A stretch of DNA of 64,000 bases from Indiicoccus explosivorum (GCF_002167005.1 NZ_NHTN01000003.1:1-64000), one strand, 5' to 3'. Positions 1-7,705 are shown, numbered from the stretch's first letter. The notes: generated by a model not told the origin, from the sequence alone. Made by a program: numbers and translations.

Positions 1-64
1 GCTCAGCTGGGAGAGCGCTACCTTGACAGGGTAGAGGTCGCTGGTTCGAACCCAGTAGGAATCA
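1..64 (+). tRNA. tRNA-Val (GAC), 5' end cut by window
   Basis: The D stem (1-4 with 13-16), anticodon stem (18-22 with 30-34), seven-base anticodon loop with GAC at 25-27, and T arm (40-44, loop TTCGAAC, 52-56) all fold correctly. The 3' acceptor strand is 57-63 and the discriminator base is A64. CCA is not encoded (TCA follows). Only the 5' acceptor strand and the two bases after it lie before the window. The phage is integrated inside this gene, so the segment from about base 23 on is supplied by the phage att site and the tRNA remains functional. Confidence 0.93.
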
Positions 65-67
65 TCA
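23..67 (+). other. attL core (prophage left attachment site)
   Basis: These 45 bases, from the anticodon loop through the 3' end of tRNA-Val, are repeated exactly at 44519-44563. On the left side the match breaks at base 22 (C versus T), and on the right side at base 68. Tyrosine integrases commonly use the 3' half of a tRNA as attB, and an integrase gene lies beside the other copy. Confidence 0.93.
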
Positions 68-111
68 ATGAAATATCGTTCAAAACATTGATGTATCAGT
101 GTTTTGAGACA

Positions 112-153
112 AAGGAAACCGGGAGTGCTTGGGCACATTCCGGTCCTTTTTTT
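112..153 (+). terminator. Rho-independent terminator downstream of tRNA-Val
   Basis: A three-part stem (AAGGA/TCCTT, CCGG/CCGG, GTGC/GCAC) with loop TTGG is followed by a run of T. It lies on the phage side of attL, so the phage appears to supply a replacement terminator for the host tRNA transcript. The host's own terminator was displaced to 44569-44596. Confidence 0.75.
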
Positions 154-187
154 ATGTCTGTATCATGCCATGTGCCGAAAGTGTGCC
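131..187. other. Candidate left integrase arm-type sites
   Basis: GGGCACAT (131-138, inverted), ATGTGCCG (170-177) and AGTGTGCC (180-187) share the core TGTGCC with a cluster near the right att site (44368-44425). Arm-type sites flanking an att core are usual for tyrosine integrases. Assignment is by position and sequence similarity only. Confidence 0.45.
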
Positions 188-202
188 TATTTCTAAAATG
201 AA

Positions 203-235
203 CGCAAAAACCCTCTACCTTAAATGGCAGAGGGT
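203..235 (-). terminator. Terminator of the SLH/DUF3006 operon
   Basis: On the minus strand, ACCCTCTGCC and GGTAGAGGGT form a nine- to ten-pair stem with one mismatch, followed by TTTTTGCGTTC. It directly follows the stop of the DUF3006 gene. The stem and the bases after it are nearly the same as in the terminator at 3921-3952. Confidence 0.75.
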
Positions 236-240
236 CTTAC

Positions 241-486
241 TCATTTTCGCTTTTTCAGTTCATCCATTTTCGCCTTCATGCGCTGCTCGACTTTCATCGT
301 CTCATAATAAAGCGGCTCTAGGAAAGCCTCTCCATCCTTAACGCGCACTTCAATGATCAGTCCCTCCGGCACTTCAAAAGGAAATTCCTCGATCGGAATG
401 ATTTCTTCTATCGATTCGTCCGGTCTGTAAAGCAGCTTCACAATTCCATCTTGGATGGAATCAACTGTGTATTTTCCGCTTTTCAT
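241..486 (-). CDS. DUF3006-type small protein
   Basis: This 81-residue protein is acidic in its middle and ends in a very basic tail (KMDELKKRK). The MKSGKYTVDSIQDGIVKLL start and the later VPEGLIIEVRVKDGEAF segment fit the DUF3006 family. That family is often found next to secreted ComEC-like metallo-beta-lactamase proteins. Here it lies 12 bases downstream of just such a gene (499-2226), so the two form one operon ending at the terminator at 203-235. It has no signal peptide. Its role is unknown; a regulatory or inhibitory partner of the hydrolase is possible. Confidence 0.8.
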   Translation of the reverse strand: MKSGKYTVDSIQDGIVKLLYRPDESIEEIIPIEEFPFEVPEGLIIEVRVKDGEAFLEPLYYETMKVEQRMKAKMDELKKRK

Positions 487-498
487 GTCGCTACTCCT

Positions 499-2226
499 TT
501 ATGGACGCTCTGAGATAAGGACACCGGATGAATCATAAAGTTCCGCTTCATCACCAGTGTTATTCCAGATATACGCGTCGGACCATTCCAAGTCACTCGG
601 CGGATTGTGGATAGAACTGCGGCCAGAATTGATGTTTACACTGTAGCCAGCTCTTAAAATATAGCCTGCCGGGAATGTGTAGACTTGATTTCCTTCAACA
701 CTCACAAGCATCCACCCTGTCATATCGACATCGACAGAGCCTGTATTCTGAATGGTTACGGTTTCCGACTCCAGATTCTTGCCGACGATTTGCGGTGCGT
801 ACGTCGTCTCGTCAACTGGCGGTTTAGGCGGTGGCGGCGTTACGCCTCCATCAGTCGGCGATTCAAGCTGCGTGACATAGAGGGAAGTTCCGTCACTTTC
901 CACAATCACTGTTCCGTCCATTGTGCTGATGACTTCAGCGCCGGAATTCAGCAGCCGGTTCACGACAGTCTGCGTAGGATGGCCATATGAGTTCTCACCT
1001 ACAGAGATCACCGCAAGAAGTGGATCCACTTCGTCCACAAACGCTTGAGTCGTGCTCGAGTCGGAACCATGATGGCCGACTTTCAGCACTTCGGCATCCA
1101 GATTGTAATTCGCCACAAGTTCCGCTTCGGTTGATGCTTCCGCATCCCCTGTTAAAAGGAAATCATTCAGCCCATGTGTCAGCATGATTACAATCGAGCC
1201 TTCATTGAAATCTGAAGCTGCATCATTCACGGCAAGCACTTCCGCTTCAACTGAAGCATCATCTGACACATCGTCTCCGACTTCAGCCACTTGGAATGTC
1301 GCGCCGGATGCTTCGACAGCAGCCAGGTAGTCCGCAAATACTTCCGTTGTATGGACCTGCCCGCTATCAACTACGTGAGTTACGCCGTAGTTATTGATGA
1401 CATACGCCGCGCCGCCAATGTGATCAGCGTCCGGGTGCGTAGCGATGAATGTATCAATCTGCGTTACGCCGACAGCTTGGAGAGCTGCGTCAATAACAGT
1501 ACCGTACCGGCCTGCATCAACCAATGCCACTTCGCCGTTCGGATACTCGATCAGGATAGCATCCCCTTGGCCTACTTCCAAAAATGTCACTTCGACTTCA
1601 CCCTCTGTCACCGGGAGGGCGAATACTTCTGGGTTGACCGCACGAGCCATGAATGCTGCGAATTGCTCGCGTGTCAGTTCCACATCCGGGCGGAATGTTC
1701 CGTCTGGGTAACCACCTGCTACGCCGAGCGTTCGCAGATCAGCAATCGCCTCGTAGGAGCGCATGCCGGAAGCAACATCACTGAAGTTCTCTGTTCCATC
1801 CACTGCGGATCCGTCAACAAATGCGCGATGCAGGAAAATCGCCATTTCTGCGCGTGTTACGACATCACCTGGACGGAATGTGCCGTCAGGATAGCCATTG
1901 ATAATACCTACGTCTGCGAGGGCATCAATATAACCACTTGCTTTCACATCGGCGTCAACGTCAGGAAATTTGGTATCTTGCTGCGTCCCGCTGAATCCAA
2001 GCGCACGTCCAATCATGATAGCTGCTTGAGCTCGGGTGACATCCCCTTTCGGCTGGAATGTCCCGTCCGGAAAACCATTGATAATCGTCTCCCCTGTCAG
2101 GTACATGATTTCATCGTAAAATCTGTCGCTTGGATCCACATCGGGAAAACCAGCTGCGATTGCGGGTGACGTGAATACGCCGCCGAGCGAGAGCGTTACA
2201 ACCAAAACTGCGATAAGTTTCTTCAA
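499..2226 (-). CDS. Secreted SLH-anchored ComEC-like MBL hydrolase with lamin-tail domain
   Basis: This 575-residue exported protein starts at TTG with SD GGGAGG. It has a signal peptide (about 1-25), then three S-layer homology domains (about 27-72, 88-135, 147-195) each with a GYPDGTF-type motif. A metallo-beta-lactamase fold like the ComEC C-terminus follows (about 207-450), with motifs THPDADHIGG, LTGDAE and VGHHGSD. Then come a proline linker (TPPPPKPP) and a C-terminal lamin-tail domain (about 474-575). SLH domains bind cell-wall polymer. ComEC-like MBL domains are thought to be nucleases or phosphodiesterases, so a surface nuclease is plausible. It lies at the extreme phage end beside attL, a typical place for lysogenic-conversion cargo. 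Confidence 0.9.
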   Translation of the reverse strand: MKKLIAVLVVTLSLGGVFTSPAIAAGFPDVDPSDRFYDEIMYLTGETIINGFPDGTFQPKGDVTRAQAAIMIGRALGFSGTQQDTKFPDVDADVKASGYIDALADVGIINGYPDGTFRPGDVVTRAEMAIFLHRAFVDGSAVDGTENFSDVASGMRSYEAIADLRTLGVAGGYPDGTFRPDVELTREQFAAFMARAVNPEVFALPVTEGEVEVTFLEVGQGDAILIEYPNGEVALVDAGRYGTVIDAALQAVGVTQIDTFIATHPDADHIGGAAYVINNYGVTHVVDSGQVHTTEVFADYLAAVEASGATFQVAEVGDDVSDDASVEAEVLAVNDAASDFNEGSIVIMLTHGLNDFLLTGDAEASTEAELVANYNLDAEVLKVGHHGSDSSTTQAFVDEVDPLLAVISVGENSYGHPTQTVVNRLLNSGAEVISTMDGTVIVESDGTSLYVTQLESPTDGGVTPPPPKPPVDETTYAPQIVGKNLESETVTIQNTGSVDVDMTGWMLVSVEGNQVYTFPAGYILRAGYSVNINSGRSSIHNPPSDLEWSDAYIWNNTGDEAELYDSSGVLISERP

Positions 2227-2355
2227 AAACTTTTCCTCCCTCTTTATCTTATGTATTACTTCTTAAAAGTAGCATATTGGATTCAGAGGCAGTGTGGATT
2301 ATTTGCTGTTTCTGGACATTCGACAAAACTTCTTGTTTTTCGACAAATAAAAAGC

Positions 2356-2377
2356 CCTTCACTATTTTTAGTGAAGG
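2356..2377 (-). terminator. Terminator of the toxSAS-Panacea operon
   Basis: A nine-pair stem (CCTTCACTA/TAGTGAAGG) is followed on the minus strand by GCTTTTTATTT, just after the stop of the Panacea gene. Confidence 0.85.
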
Positions 2378-2385
2378 ACCTTTAT

Positions 2386-3120
2386 TTAAGAATAGGCCGA
2401 AATTATATCATCTGTAATGAGTTTGTTTGCACCCGGTTTGTAAACTTTAGCCCAAGGCTTCCCTGGCTCATGAGTAAGCTCTACTAAGTCCCAAGCAGAA
2501 AGACTTCCGTACTCCTCGATTACAGAATGAATCATCTTGATGGTTAGCGGGCCGTGTTCGGATGAAAAAATCCGCATAAAAGAAGGGCTGATCGTCATAT
2601 CGGCGGAATTCATAATAATGCTATCATCTTCTTCGTAGGGAATAAGATGAGAGCCGTAACTCTTGAAAGCATCATAAACAGATTCTACAACAGGACCATG
2701 TTTCCAAGCGTAAATAGGATCTTTGAACATTGGCACGCCTGTTGCTTTCAAGAGCTTCTCGTAAGACAAGTACAGTATCTTTTGCAGTTTCAAAGGGCTC
2801 ATCGGACTAATAGTTAAAATAAACTTAGCTACATCTACGGCACTGAGGGTTTGTTCAGCGCTAATCAGTTCAATAAATCTATCTTTATCGTTTGTGACCA
2901 ATAAGTCCTTGAAATAGGAATCTGATTTAACAACCGATTCCCATTCAGGCGATTCAGTAGTCAATTTATGGATTCCCAGTTTGATGTCGCCGTTTTTTCT
3001 CTTTAATTGCCCGAGAAATTCTTGAATTAAGGTTGAGTCCACTTTTTCAGCACTATAATGCCAAGCAAAGCGGATTCCCTTTGAATAAAGGCTAGTAATA
3101 GCGATGAAATGTTTATACAT
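2386..3120 (-). CDS. Panacea-domain antitoxin (PanA-like)
   Basis: Of 244 residues, the C-terminal part (about 92-235) matches the Panacea (DUF4065, SocA-like) domain. Visible marks are KLQKILYLSYEKLL, IYAWKHGPVVESVYDAF and WDLVELTHEPGKPW. The first 90 residues are a separate region I do not recognise. Panacea proteins are established as promiscuous antitoxins that bind and inactivate unrelated toxins, including toxSAS enzymes, with the N-terminal part often giving specificity. This gene overlaps the end of the upstream RelA/SpoT-like gene by 8 bases, so the pair is translationally coupled. Toxin-first order is less common than antitoxin-first. Confidence 0.85.
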   Translation of the reverse strand: MYKHFIAITSLYSKGIRFAWHYSAEKVDSTLIQEFLGQLKRKNGDIKLGIHKLTTESPEWESVVKSDSYFKDLLVTNDKDRFIELISAEQTLSAVDVAKFILTISPMSPLKLQKILYLSYEKLLKATGVPMFKDPIYAWKHGPVVESVYDAFKSYGSHLIPYEEDDSIIMNSADMTISPSFMRIFSSEHGPLTIKMIHSVIEEYGSLSAWDLVELTHEPGKPWAKVYKPGANKLITDDIISAYS

Positions 3121-3877
3121 CTTTCTTAACCTCCTCTATGAGCGGCATCTGCTTATAATCCTCTACCCACTTAGTATAACCTTGTTTGTGTATAGAATGC
3201 GAACATATGTTACTTTGAGTATCTTCAGGATTCCAAATCTGTAATTCCCAAGGGAAATATTTATTATTACCGTTCGAGAAATAGGCGTGTGTTGCTTTAT
3301 ATTCCCCTTTCGAAGCATTATAAATCCGGAAAGGCTCTATCTGAACCAGATTTTTAATATGATCGATTGCAGCTTCGCTATGGTCAAAACCATCAATCCA
3401 TACCCTTAACCCAAATAAGTCATTTAGGCATTTTTTGATACTCATAGCACCTTTTTCTTCTTTGTCTTTCATATAGTGCATTAGCTTTGCTACTCGAGAG
3501 TCAGGATCTTTAATTCGAATACTTATATCAAAGTCTAAACCAAAGAAATCATAGGCTGGTTCGTATAAGACTGGAATCAGCCCTTCACAGTAACTATTCA
3601 TATACTGAAGGAAATGGGTATCGAGAGTGACTTTATTATCTTCTTCAGAGTCCGTTGAAGAGAGACAGATATTTTTCACTTGGCTTCTCTTTAGGTTATA
3701 AACGTCCTGCAAGTCATTTAACCACTGTCTAGAATGCTTATGGTGAAGGGTGTTCGTATGTATGATCAGTTCAACTAAAGGCTTAAAGTCAACTAAAGCT
3801 ATACTCACCCTATCCCCCCACTCATTTATCGGCATCTTCCTTTGATTATAAACATACCGTTCTTTCATAAACAACAT
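3113..3877 (-). CDS. toxSAS toxin (RelA/SpoT-fold synthetase domain)
   Basis: The 254-residue protein carries a diverged RelA/SpoT synthetase core in its second half: RIKDPDSRVAKL (121-132), LNDLFGLRVW (151-160), EYKATH (192-197) and WELQIW (210-215). The ELQ matches the catalytic E-x-Q of the family. It has no hydrolase domain and no regulatory TGS/ACT domains. Stand-alone toxSAS enzymes pyrophosphorylate nucleotides or the tRNA 3' end and stop growth. The downstream overlapping Panacea gene is the expected antitoxin. The start is uncertain: ATG at 3877 has no clear SD, while the ATG at residue 15 (MPINEW) follows AAAGGA closely. The gene is AT-rich compared with the phage structural genes, which suggests separate acquisition. 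Confidence 0.85.
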   Translation of the reverse strand: MLFMKERYVYNQRKMPINEWGDRVSIALVDFKPLVELIIHTNTLHHKHSRQWLNDLQDVYNLKRSQVKNICLSSTDSEEDNKVTLDTHFLQYMNSYCEGLIPVLYEPAYDFFGLDFDISIRIKDPDSRVAKLMHYMKDKEEKGAMSIKKCLNDLFGLRVWIDGFDHSEAAIDHIKNLVQIEPFRIYNASKGEYKATHAYFSNGNNKYFPWELQIWNPEDTQSNICSHSIHKQGYTKWVEDYKQMPLIEEVKKDV

Positions 3878-3920
3878 TTTGAGAAAATAAAAATCACTGC
3901 ATCTTCAATATAGAACGCAA

Positions 3921-3952
3921 AAAGCCCTCTGCCGATTAAGGCAGAGGGCTTT
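3921..3952 (-). terminator. Late-operon terminator after endolysin
   Basis: A thirteen-pair stem (AAAGCCCTCTGCC/GGCAGAGGGCTTT) reads into TTTTTGCGTTC on the minus strand, downstream of the endolysin stop. It is a near copy of the terminator at 203-235. Confidence 0.9.
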
Positions 3953-3979
3953 CACAATACTCATACTCGATTCTTACTT

Positions 3980-4867
3980 TTAACTGTGAATTCGATAAAG
4001 CATCGCCCACAGTTCTTCGCGTGTGACGGGACGTTTGGGATAAGTGCCATCGCTAATCTTTTTCTCGGTCACCCATTCATGCGCTTCCTTGAACCGTGGT
4101 GACGGCTGTGCGTCCTTCTGGTATTGTTCTTCCTTTTCCACTTCTGGTTCCTCCTTCGCTGCCGTTTTGACTTCCGGAGCCGGCGCTTTCAATTCGTCCA
4201 GTGCCTCATTCATTTCCGCCAAACTTCCCGGGCCATAAAAACCATCCACTGTGAGGGCGCGCTTCCGCTGGAACTCTTTCACAGCCGCTTCAGTCGCAGG
4301 CCCATAATCCCCGTCTATGCCACATTTGATGCCGACCATGTTCAGGTACTTCTGCAGCGCTTCGACACGGCCGCCACTGTCACCGATGCCGAGGTAATTT
4401 CGCTCCGGTACCGCCGGAACCTTCGGGCGCTTTCCGGACGCCAGCTGCTGCCAGGAGAGCCCGCCGATGTCGATATGCGGATAATCTTTAAACGAGGTCC
4501 AGTCGCCGCCCCACTGGAATCCGAGCTCTTTTGCGATGGCTGCCACCCGCCGCCACTCGTCTGTCACGCTCCAGATCGCTTGATTGCCATCCTCCGACAC
4601 AATGACATAATCCACAGCATAGCCGTAGTTGTGGACCGACTGACCGGCCCGCGCATTCGTGACGATGTTTCCGGGAGCCGTTCGTCCTTGTGCATACAAG
4701 CGGTTCTGCTCGGCCGCTGAACGATAGCCGGACGTAATCTGCACTTCTATGCCTTCGTGGTACGCCTGTTTGATCAGTTCCATGACGAGGGCTTTTACTT
4801 TACCGTTAACCGCGCCCATGTTTTCTTCCGACCGGCGCATCAACTCGAATACTGATACTCGTGCCAT
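3980..4867 (-). CDS. Endolysin: M15 L-Ala-D-Glu peptidase with peptidoglycan-binding domain
   Basis: The N-terminal domain (about 1-145) is a CwlK/Ply500-type M15 peptidase. It shows TSGYRS, the zinc motif SVHNYGYAVD and the catalytic/zinc segment FKDYPHID. These enzymes cut the L-Ala-D-Glu bond of the peptidoglycan stem peptide. A PG_binding_1 repeat follows (about 158-225, GDSGGRVEALQKYL, DGDYGPATEAAVKEFQ). A charged linker and a short C-terminal segment (KISDGTYPKRPVTREELWAML) that looks like part of an SLH-type motif complete it. It lies last in the lysis cassette, after the XhlA-like and holin genes. Confidence 0.93.
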   Translation of the reverse strand: MARVSVFELMRRSEENMGAVNGKVKALVMELIKQAYHEGIEVQITSGYRSAAEQNRLYAQGRTAPGNIVTNARAGQSVHNYGYAVDYVIVSEDGNQAIWSVTDEWRRVAAIAKELGFQWGGDWTSFKDYPHIDIGGLSWQQLASGKRPKVPAVPERNYLGIGDSGGRVEALQKYLNMVGIKCGIDGDYGPATEAAVKEFQRKRALTVDGFYGPGSLAEMNEALDELKAPAPEVKTAAKEEPEVEKEEQYQKDAQPSPRFKEAHEWVTEKKISDGTYPKRPVTREELWAMLYRIHS

Positions 4868-4885
4868 ACTTTACACTCCCTCTCT

Positions 4886-5206
4886 TTACAGATCAAAACT
4901 GTCTTTGTCCTTCGGTACGACGACCGCTGGTTCTTCCACTTCTTCAAATTCGATTCCTTTATCTTCCAAATAGCGTACTTTTTTCTCGTTCGCCTTTCGG
5001 AACGCGGCCCACTTCGGGAAATGGTTGCTCAAAATCCCTTTAAGATTGACCGCCAGCACAATCACCGCACCGAGTAGCACACCAAATGCGTTGATGGAAT
5101 CCATCGTAAACCAGTCATACGTCACACCGATCGACACAAAAAAGAACAGAAGCGCGGATAGGACCGCGACCACCTGCTCCACCAAATCTTTTGTTTTCTG
5201 TTTCAT
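4886..5206 (-). CDS. Phage holin
   Basis: The 106-residue protein has two membrane helices (about 10-32 and 37-58) joined by a short turn. The cytoplasmic tail is highly charged and ends in a proline/acidic segment. It lies 18 bases upstream of the endolysin gene and just after the XhlA-like gene, the usual Gram-positive order. Size and topology fit small two-helix holins. The exact family was not determined. Confidence 0.8.
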   Translation of the reverse strand: MKQKTKDLVEQVVAVLSALLFFFVSIGVTYDWFTMDSINAFGVLLGAVIVLAVNLKGILSNHFPKWAAFRKANEKKVRYLEDKGIEFEEVEEPAVVVPKDKDSFDL

Positions 5207-5224
5207 GGTTTTCCTCCTCCTCTC

Positions 5225-5626
5225 CTATTTAAGGAACAATTCGATTGCTGCAGTGACCGCGGCGATCAATCCACCCCCACCGAGTGCGCTGACGGCAGCC
5301 AGTGACACCTTTTCGCCGGTGCTCAACCGCTGCATCGTCACCCGTTCCTTGCTGTCGAATTCCCGTCTGTCCATTTCCAAAAAATGCTCGGTGAACTGTT
5401 CCAGCATCTTCCTAGTTCGGTGTCCGTCTTCCATGACCGTAACTTTAAGACTGTCCTGTGCATGGCGGATTTCCGTGACTTCAGATTTGATCGTCTGCAT
5501 TTCCTTTTTGATTTCCAACTGGCCACTTTCGACCGCTTCCAGACGCGGCAGAATGTTTTTATTGATTAAATCATCGTGCGTATTGACCGTTTCAAACATG
5601 GAAAGATCATCCCCTTTGTTCGGCAT
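5225..5626 (-). CDS. XhlA-like lysis accessory protein
   Basis: The start ATG at 5626 follows AAAGGGGGAAGAGG, giving 133 residues. A longer open frame upstream runs through a terminator and is not used. The middle (about 25-95) is a charged coiled coil and the C-terminus is one membrane segment (LAAVSALGGGGLIAAVTAAI). This layout is that of XhlA of PBSX, which works with the holin and endolysin to lyse the host. Confidence 0.8.
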   Translation of the reverse strand: MPNKGDDLSMFETVNTHDDLINKNILPRLEAVESGQLEIKKEMQTIKSEVTEIRHAQDSLKVTVMEDGHRTRKMLEQFTEHFLEMDRREFDSKERVTMQRLSTGEKVSLAAVSALGGGGLIAAVTAAIELFLK

Positions 5627-5705
5627 CCTCTTCCCCCTTTCAACAGTGACTTCTCTCTTTTTTCGGTATATAAAAAGAGCGCTGGAGCGCCTTGGATTTT
5701 TGCAT

Positions 5706-5732
5706 AAAAAAGAACGCCGGTGAGGGCGTTCT
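5706..5732 (-). terminator. Terminator between small gene and lysis cassette
   Basis: An eight-pair stem (AGAACGCC/GGCGTTCT) is followed on the minus strand by six T. It separates the 62-residue gene at 5753-5941 from the lysis genes, so the lysis cassette probably has its own promoter in 5627-5705. Confidence 0.8.
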
Positions 5733-5752
5733 GGTTTATTTAGTGATATCAA

Positions 5753-5941
5753 TCAAGATTCGTCGAGTATTTCAAACGAAGAAACCTTATTGCTATCAAT
5801 CCAAATCTTTTTTTCTTTATCAACAGACAGGTAATTAACTGTAGCTCCACCGCCATGCATCTTTTCCAAAAACTCGTCCATGCTTTTAAATTTACTTGTT
5901 GCGTATTCTTTCCCGCTGTTCATTATAATTTTCATTTTCAT
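5753..5941 (-). CDS. Small phage protein, unknown function
   Basis: The 62-residue protein starts at an ATG preceded by GAGGGGGG at good spacing. It has no membrane segment and shows a KKIWIDSNKVSSFEIL C-terminal strand-like region. It is more AT-rich than the tail genes beside it and is followed by its own terminator (5706-5732), so it could be an independently acquired cargo gene. No family was recognised. Confidence 0.65.
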   Translation of the reverse strand: MKMKIIMNSGKEYATSKFKSMDEFLEKMHGGGATVNYLSVDKEKKIWIDSNKVSSFEILDES

Positions 5942-5994
5942 TGATTCCCCCCCTCTCTATATCCATATTTCGACAAAAGAGGGAGGAATCCTTT

Positions 5995-6399
5995 TTATTC
6001 GACAAGTTCAGTAACGGCTTTATACAGTTCATTCGGCGTCATCCCCGTCCACGACGGTTTATGCATAGCATGGGCAATCAGCTCCGAACAGATAAACTGG
6101 TCCGGCGTGTTCCAGATCTTCCCCCATCGGAACAGGTACCAAAAGAACTGCCCGTAATCGTATTCGTAGCCGACGAATTTCCATGCGATCTCCATGTCCA
6201 ACGGCACAGGCACCAACTCGTAATTACTGAATCGGAATGGGCGTTCTTTCACCCCATCCGGATACTGGCTGTCGAGCACATTGCCGTTATCGAGCAGGAT
6301 CGCCACATGAGAAAATTCCCCTTTATCAAAAAAACGGATCAGCCGAGCCAACAGCGATGTCCCTCTGACGAAAACCAATGTACCTGGCTCCATACGCAT
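5995..6399 (-). CDS. YiiX/YebB-like permuted papain-fold hydrolase
   Basis: The protein has about 134 residues. GEFSHVAILLDNGNVLDS near the N-terminus carries the expected His, and the later DQFICSELIAHAMHK carries the Cys; a permuted NlpC/P60-like (papain) fold has this order. Such enzymes act on peptide or lipid ester bonds; some phage versions are found between fibre and lysis genes. The ATG at 6399 was preferred over the adjacent GTG at 6402; both lie near SD GAGGGAG. The substrate is not known. Confidence 0.75.
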   Translation of the reverse strand: MRMEPGTLVFVRGTSLLARLIRFFDKGEFSHVAILLDNGNVLDSQYPDGVKERPFRFSNYELVPVPLDMEIAWKFVGYEYDYGQFFWYLFRWGKIWNTPDQFICSELIAHAMHKPSWTGMTPNELYKAVTELVE

Positions 6400-6406
6400 C
6401 ACTCCC

Positions 6407-7051
6407 TCACCAGATTATAGCATCAACTTCGGCGTTCAATGTCGCGGCCAATACCTGCGCCTCCAGCTGCCAATATTTCTCCTGCTGCGTGACTTTGTGC
6501 GCCGTCGCATCGTTAATGACCTGCTGGAATTCAGGCACGGTGAACACCTGCACGCCGTTGTTCTTCGTTTTCCAGCGAATGTCCGCGGTATCGCCGCTCA
6601 CAATCAGCAGCAGCTGCTGTGTAAAGTTTGCCTGGTCTTTTTCATTAAAGCCGAACTCATTCGTCCCCGATGTAAAGCCAGCATAAATGGCGGCCGTGCA
6701 TTCTTCCTTCAACTTTAAGATACGGGCGTCCTTCAGTTCGGCGATTGGCGTTGAAATCTTGTCTAACTTTGCGTATTTCTCCGTATCATTCATGTTCATT
6801 CGCTTTAAAGCTGCGTTCTCCTCGAGTAAACGAGCCGCTTGTGGATTGTTGCGGATAGAAGAAGATTCAGTGACAATCCCTTCATTATTTACTACATGTA
6901 CAGTGATTGTGTGCTCGTATTCATATCCCGGGACGTGCTCAGGCACTTCCGACTTTGCGATCAAGTAGTTCCCGCTTCTCGCCGCCACCTCTGTATCATG
7001 AATTTGAATGACGTGTCTTGCGTCCTTGTGGTATTCCAGATAGGTCAGCAT
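6407..7051 (-). CDS. Tail fibre-associated protein, DUF4376-like
   Basis: The 214-residue protein has an N-terminal strand-rich part with TVHVVNNEGIVTESSS, a central coiled segment (LLEENAALKRMN), and a C-terminal part resembling DUF4376 (LKEECTAAIYAGFTSG through AATLNAEVDAI). DUF4376 proteins are found beside phage fibres. It lies between the fibre genes and the papain-fold gene. Confidence 0.65.
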   Translation of the reverse strand: MLTYLEYHKDARHVIQIHDTEVAARSGNYLIAKSEVPEHVPGYEYEHTITVHVVNNEGIVTESSSIRNNPQAARLLEENAALKRMNMNDTEKYAKLDKISTPIAELKDARILKLKEECTAAIYAGFTSGTNEFGFNEKDQANFTQQLLLIVSGDTADIRWKTKNNGVQVFTVPEFQQVINDATAHKVTQQEKYWQLEAQVLAATLNAEVDAIIW

Positions 7052-7078
7052 GTGTCTGTCCCCCTTTGGTTAGTGCCC

Positions 7079-7702
7079 TTATTTGAGTGTGATGCCATAA
7101 ATGGTCGTCTTCCGGTCTTTTCCGGCAGCATCCCCCAGATACGTTCTGAATCCGATGCGGTAAAGCCCCGATAACGCGGAAATGTCCACCGTCTTAACCC
7201 CTCGGGCTTCGTGAAGGCCGAAGTTCACTTCCGCGGCAGCGGCGTTGTCTGTATGATTGATTATCTGAAGATACGTCAGTCCATAGCCTGTGTACATCGA
7301 AACGCCATTGCCATCATACACAGTGACTTCGACATCAAATTCGGCCGTCGTGTAATTTGTCAGGTCGATGCTGTCCGCTGTAACTGACGTTATGTTCCCG
7401 TAAGAGGCACTGCCGTCGCTCAGCGCTGTCGTGTTGACACGGTTGTAGATGCTACTGGCTACAGTGCTGTGATCGTTGGACGTGGACACGCCGGTAGTGG
7501 AAGCAGTCCTATTCATGACTTCGAAAGTATATGCAGAATTCGCCCCACTATACACTTTTAAGAGATAAGTGATGAAGTCCTGCCACACTCCGCCCTTAAA
7601 CACTCTCCCGATTTTCTTCAATGCCCATGCGCCATTTTGGAAAACATGAATCCCTTTGACCGCCGTCAAAACGCCTGCCTTGTTCACTTTTATCCGTGCC
7701 AC
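7079..7702 (-). CDS. Tail tip/fibre accessory protein, unknown family
   Basis: The 207-residue protein is rich in Ser, Thr, Tyr and Val, as in beta-structured phage surface proteins. The N-terminal MARIKVNKAGVLTAVKGIH and GGVWQDFITYLLKVYSG recall short repeats seen in phage adsorption proteins. It is separated by three bases from the fibre gene upstream and probably decorates or completes the fibre. Confidence 0.6.
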   Translation of the reverse strand: MARIKVNKAGVLTAVKGIHVFQNGAWALKKIGRVFKGGVWQDFITYLLKVYSGANSAYTFEVMNRTASTTGVSTSNDHSTVASSIYNRVNTTALSDGSASYGNITSVTADSIDLTNYTTAEFDVEVTVYDGNGVSMYTGYGLTYLQIINHTDNAAAAEVNFGLHEARGVKTVDISALSGLYRIGFRTYLGDAAGKDRKTTIYGITLK

Positions 7703-7705
7703 GGC

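Noticed and set aside
1291-2169. A 292-codon open frame on the plus strand opposite the SLH/MBL gene
   Set aside because: It has no SD and no recognisable domain, and lies antisense to a protein with clear signal, SLH, MBL and lamin-tail domains. Codon bias of the real gene explains it.
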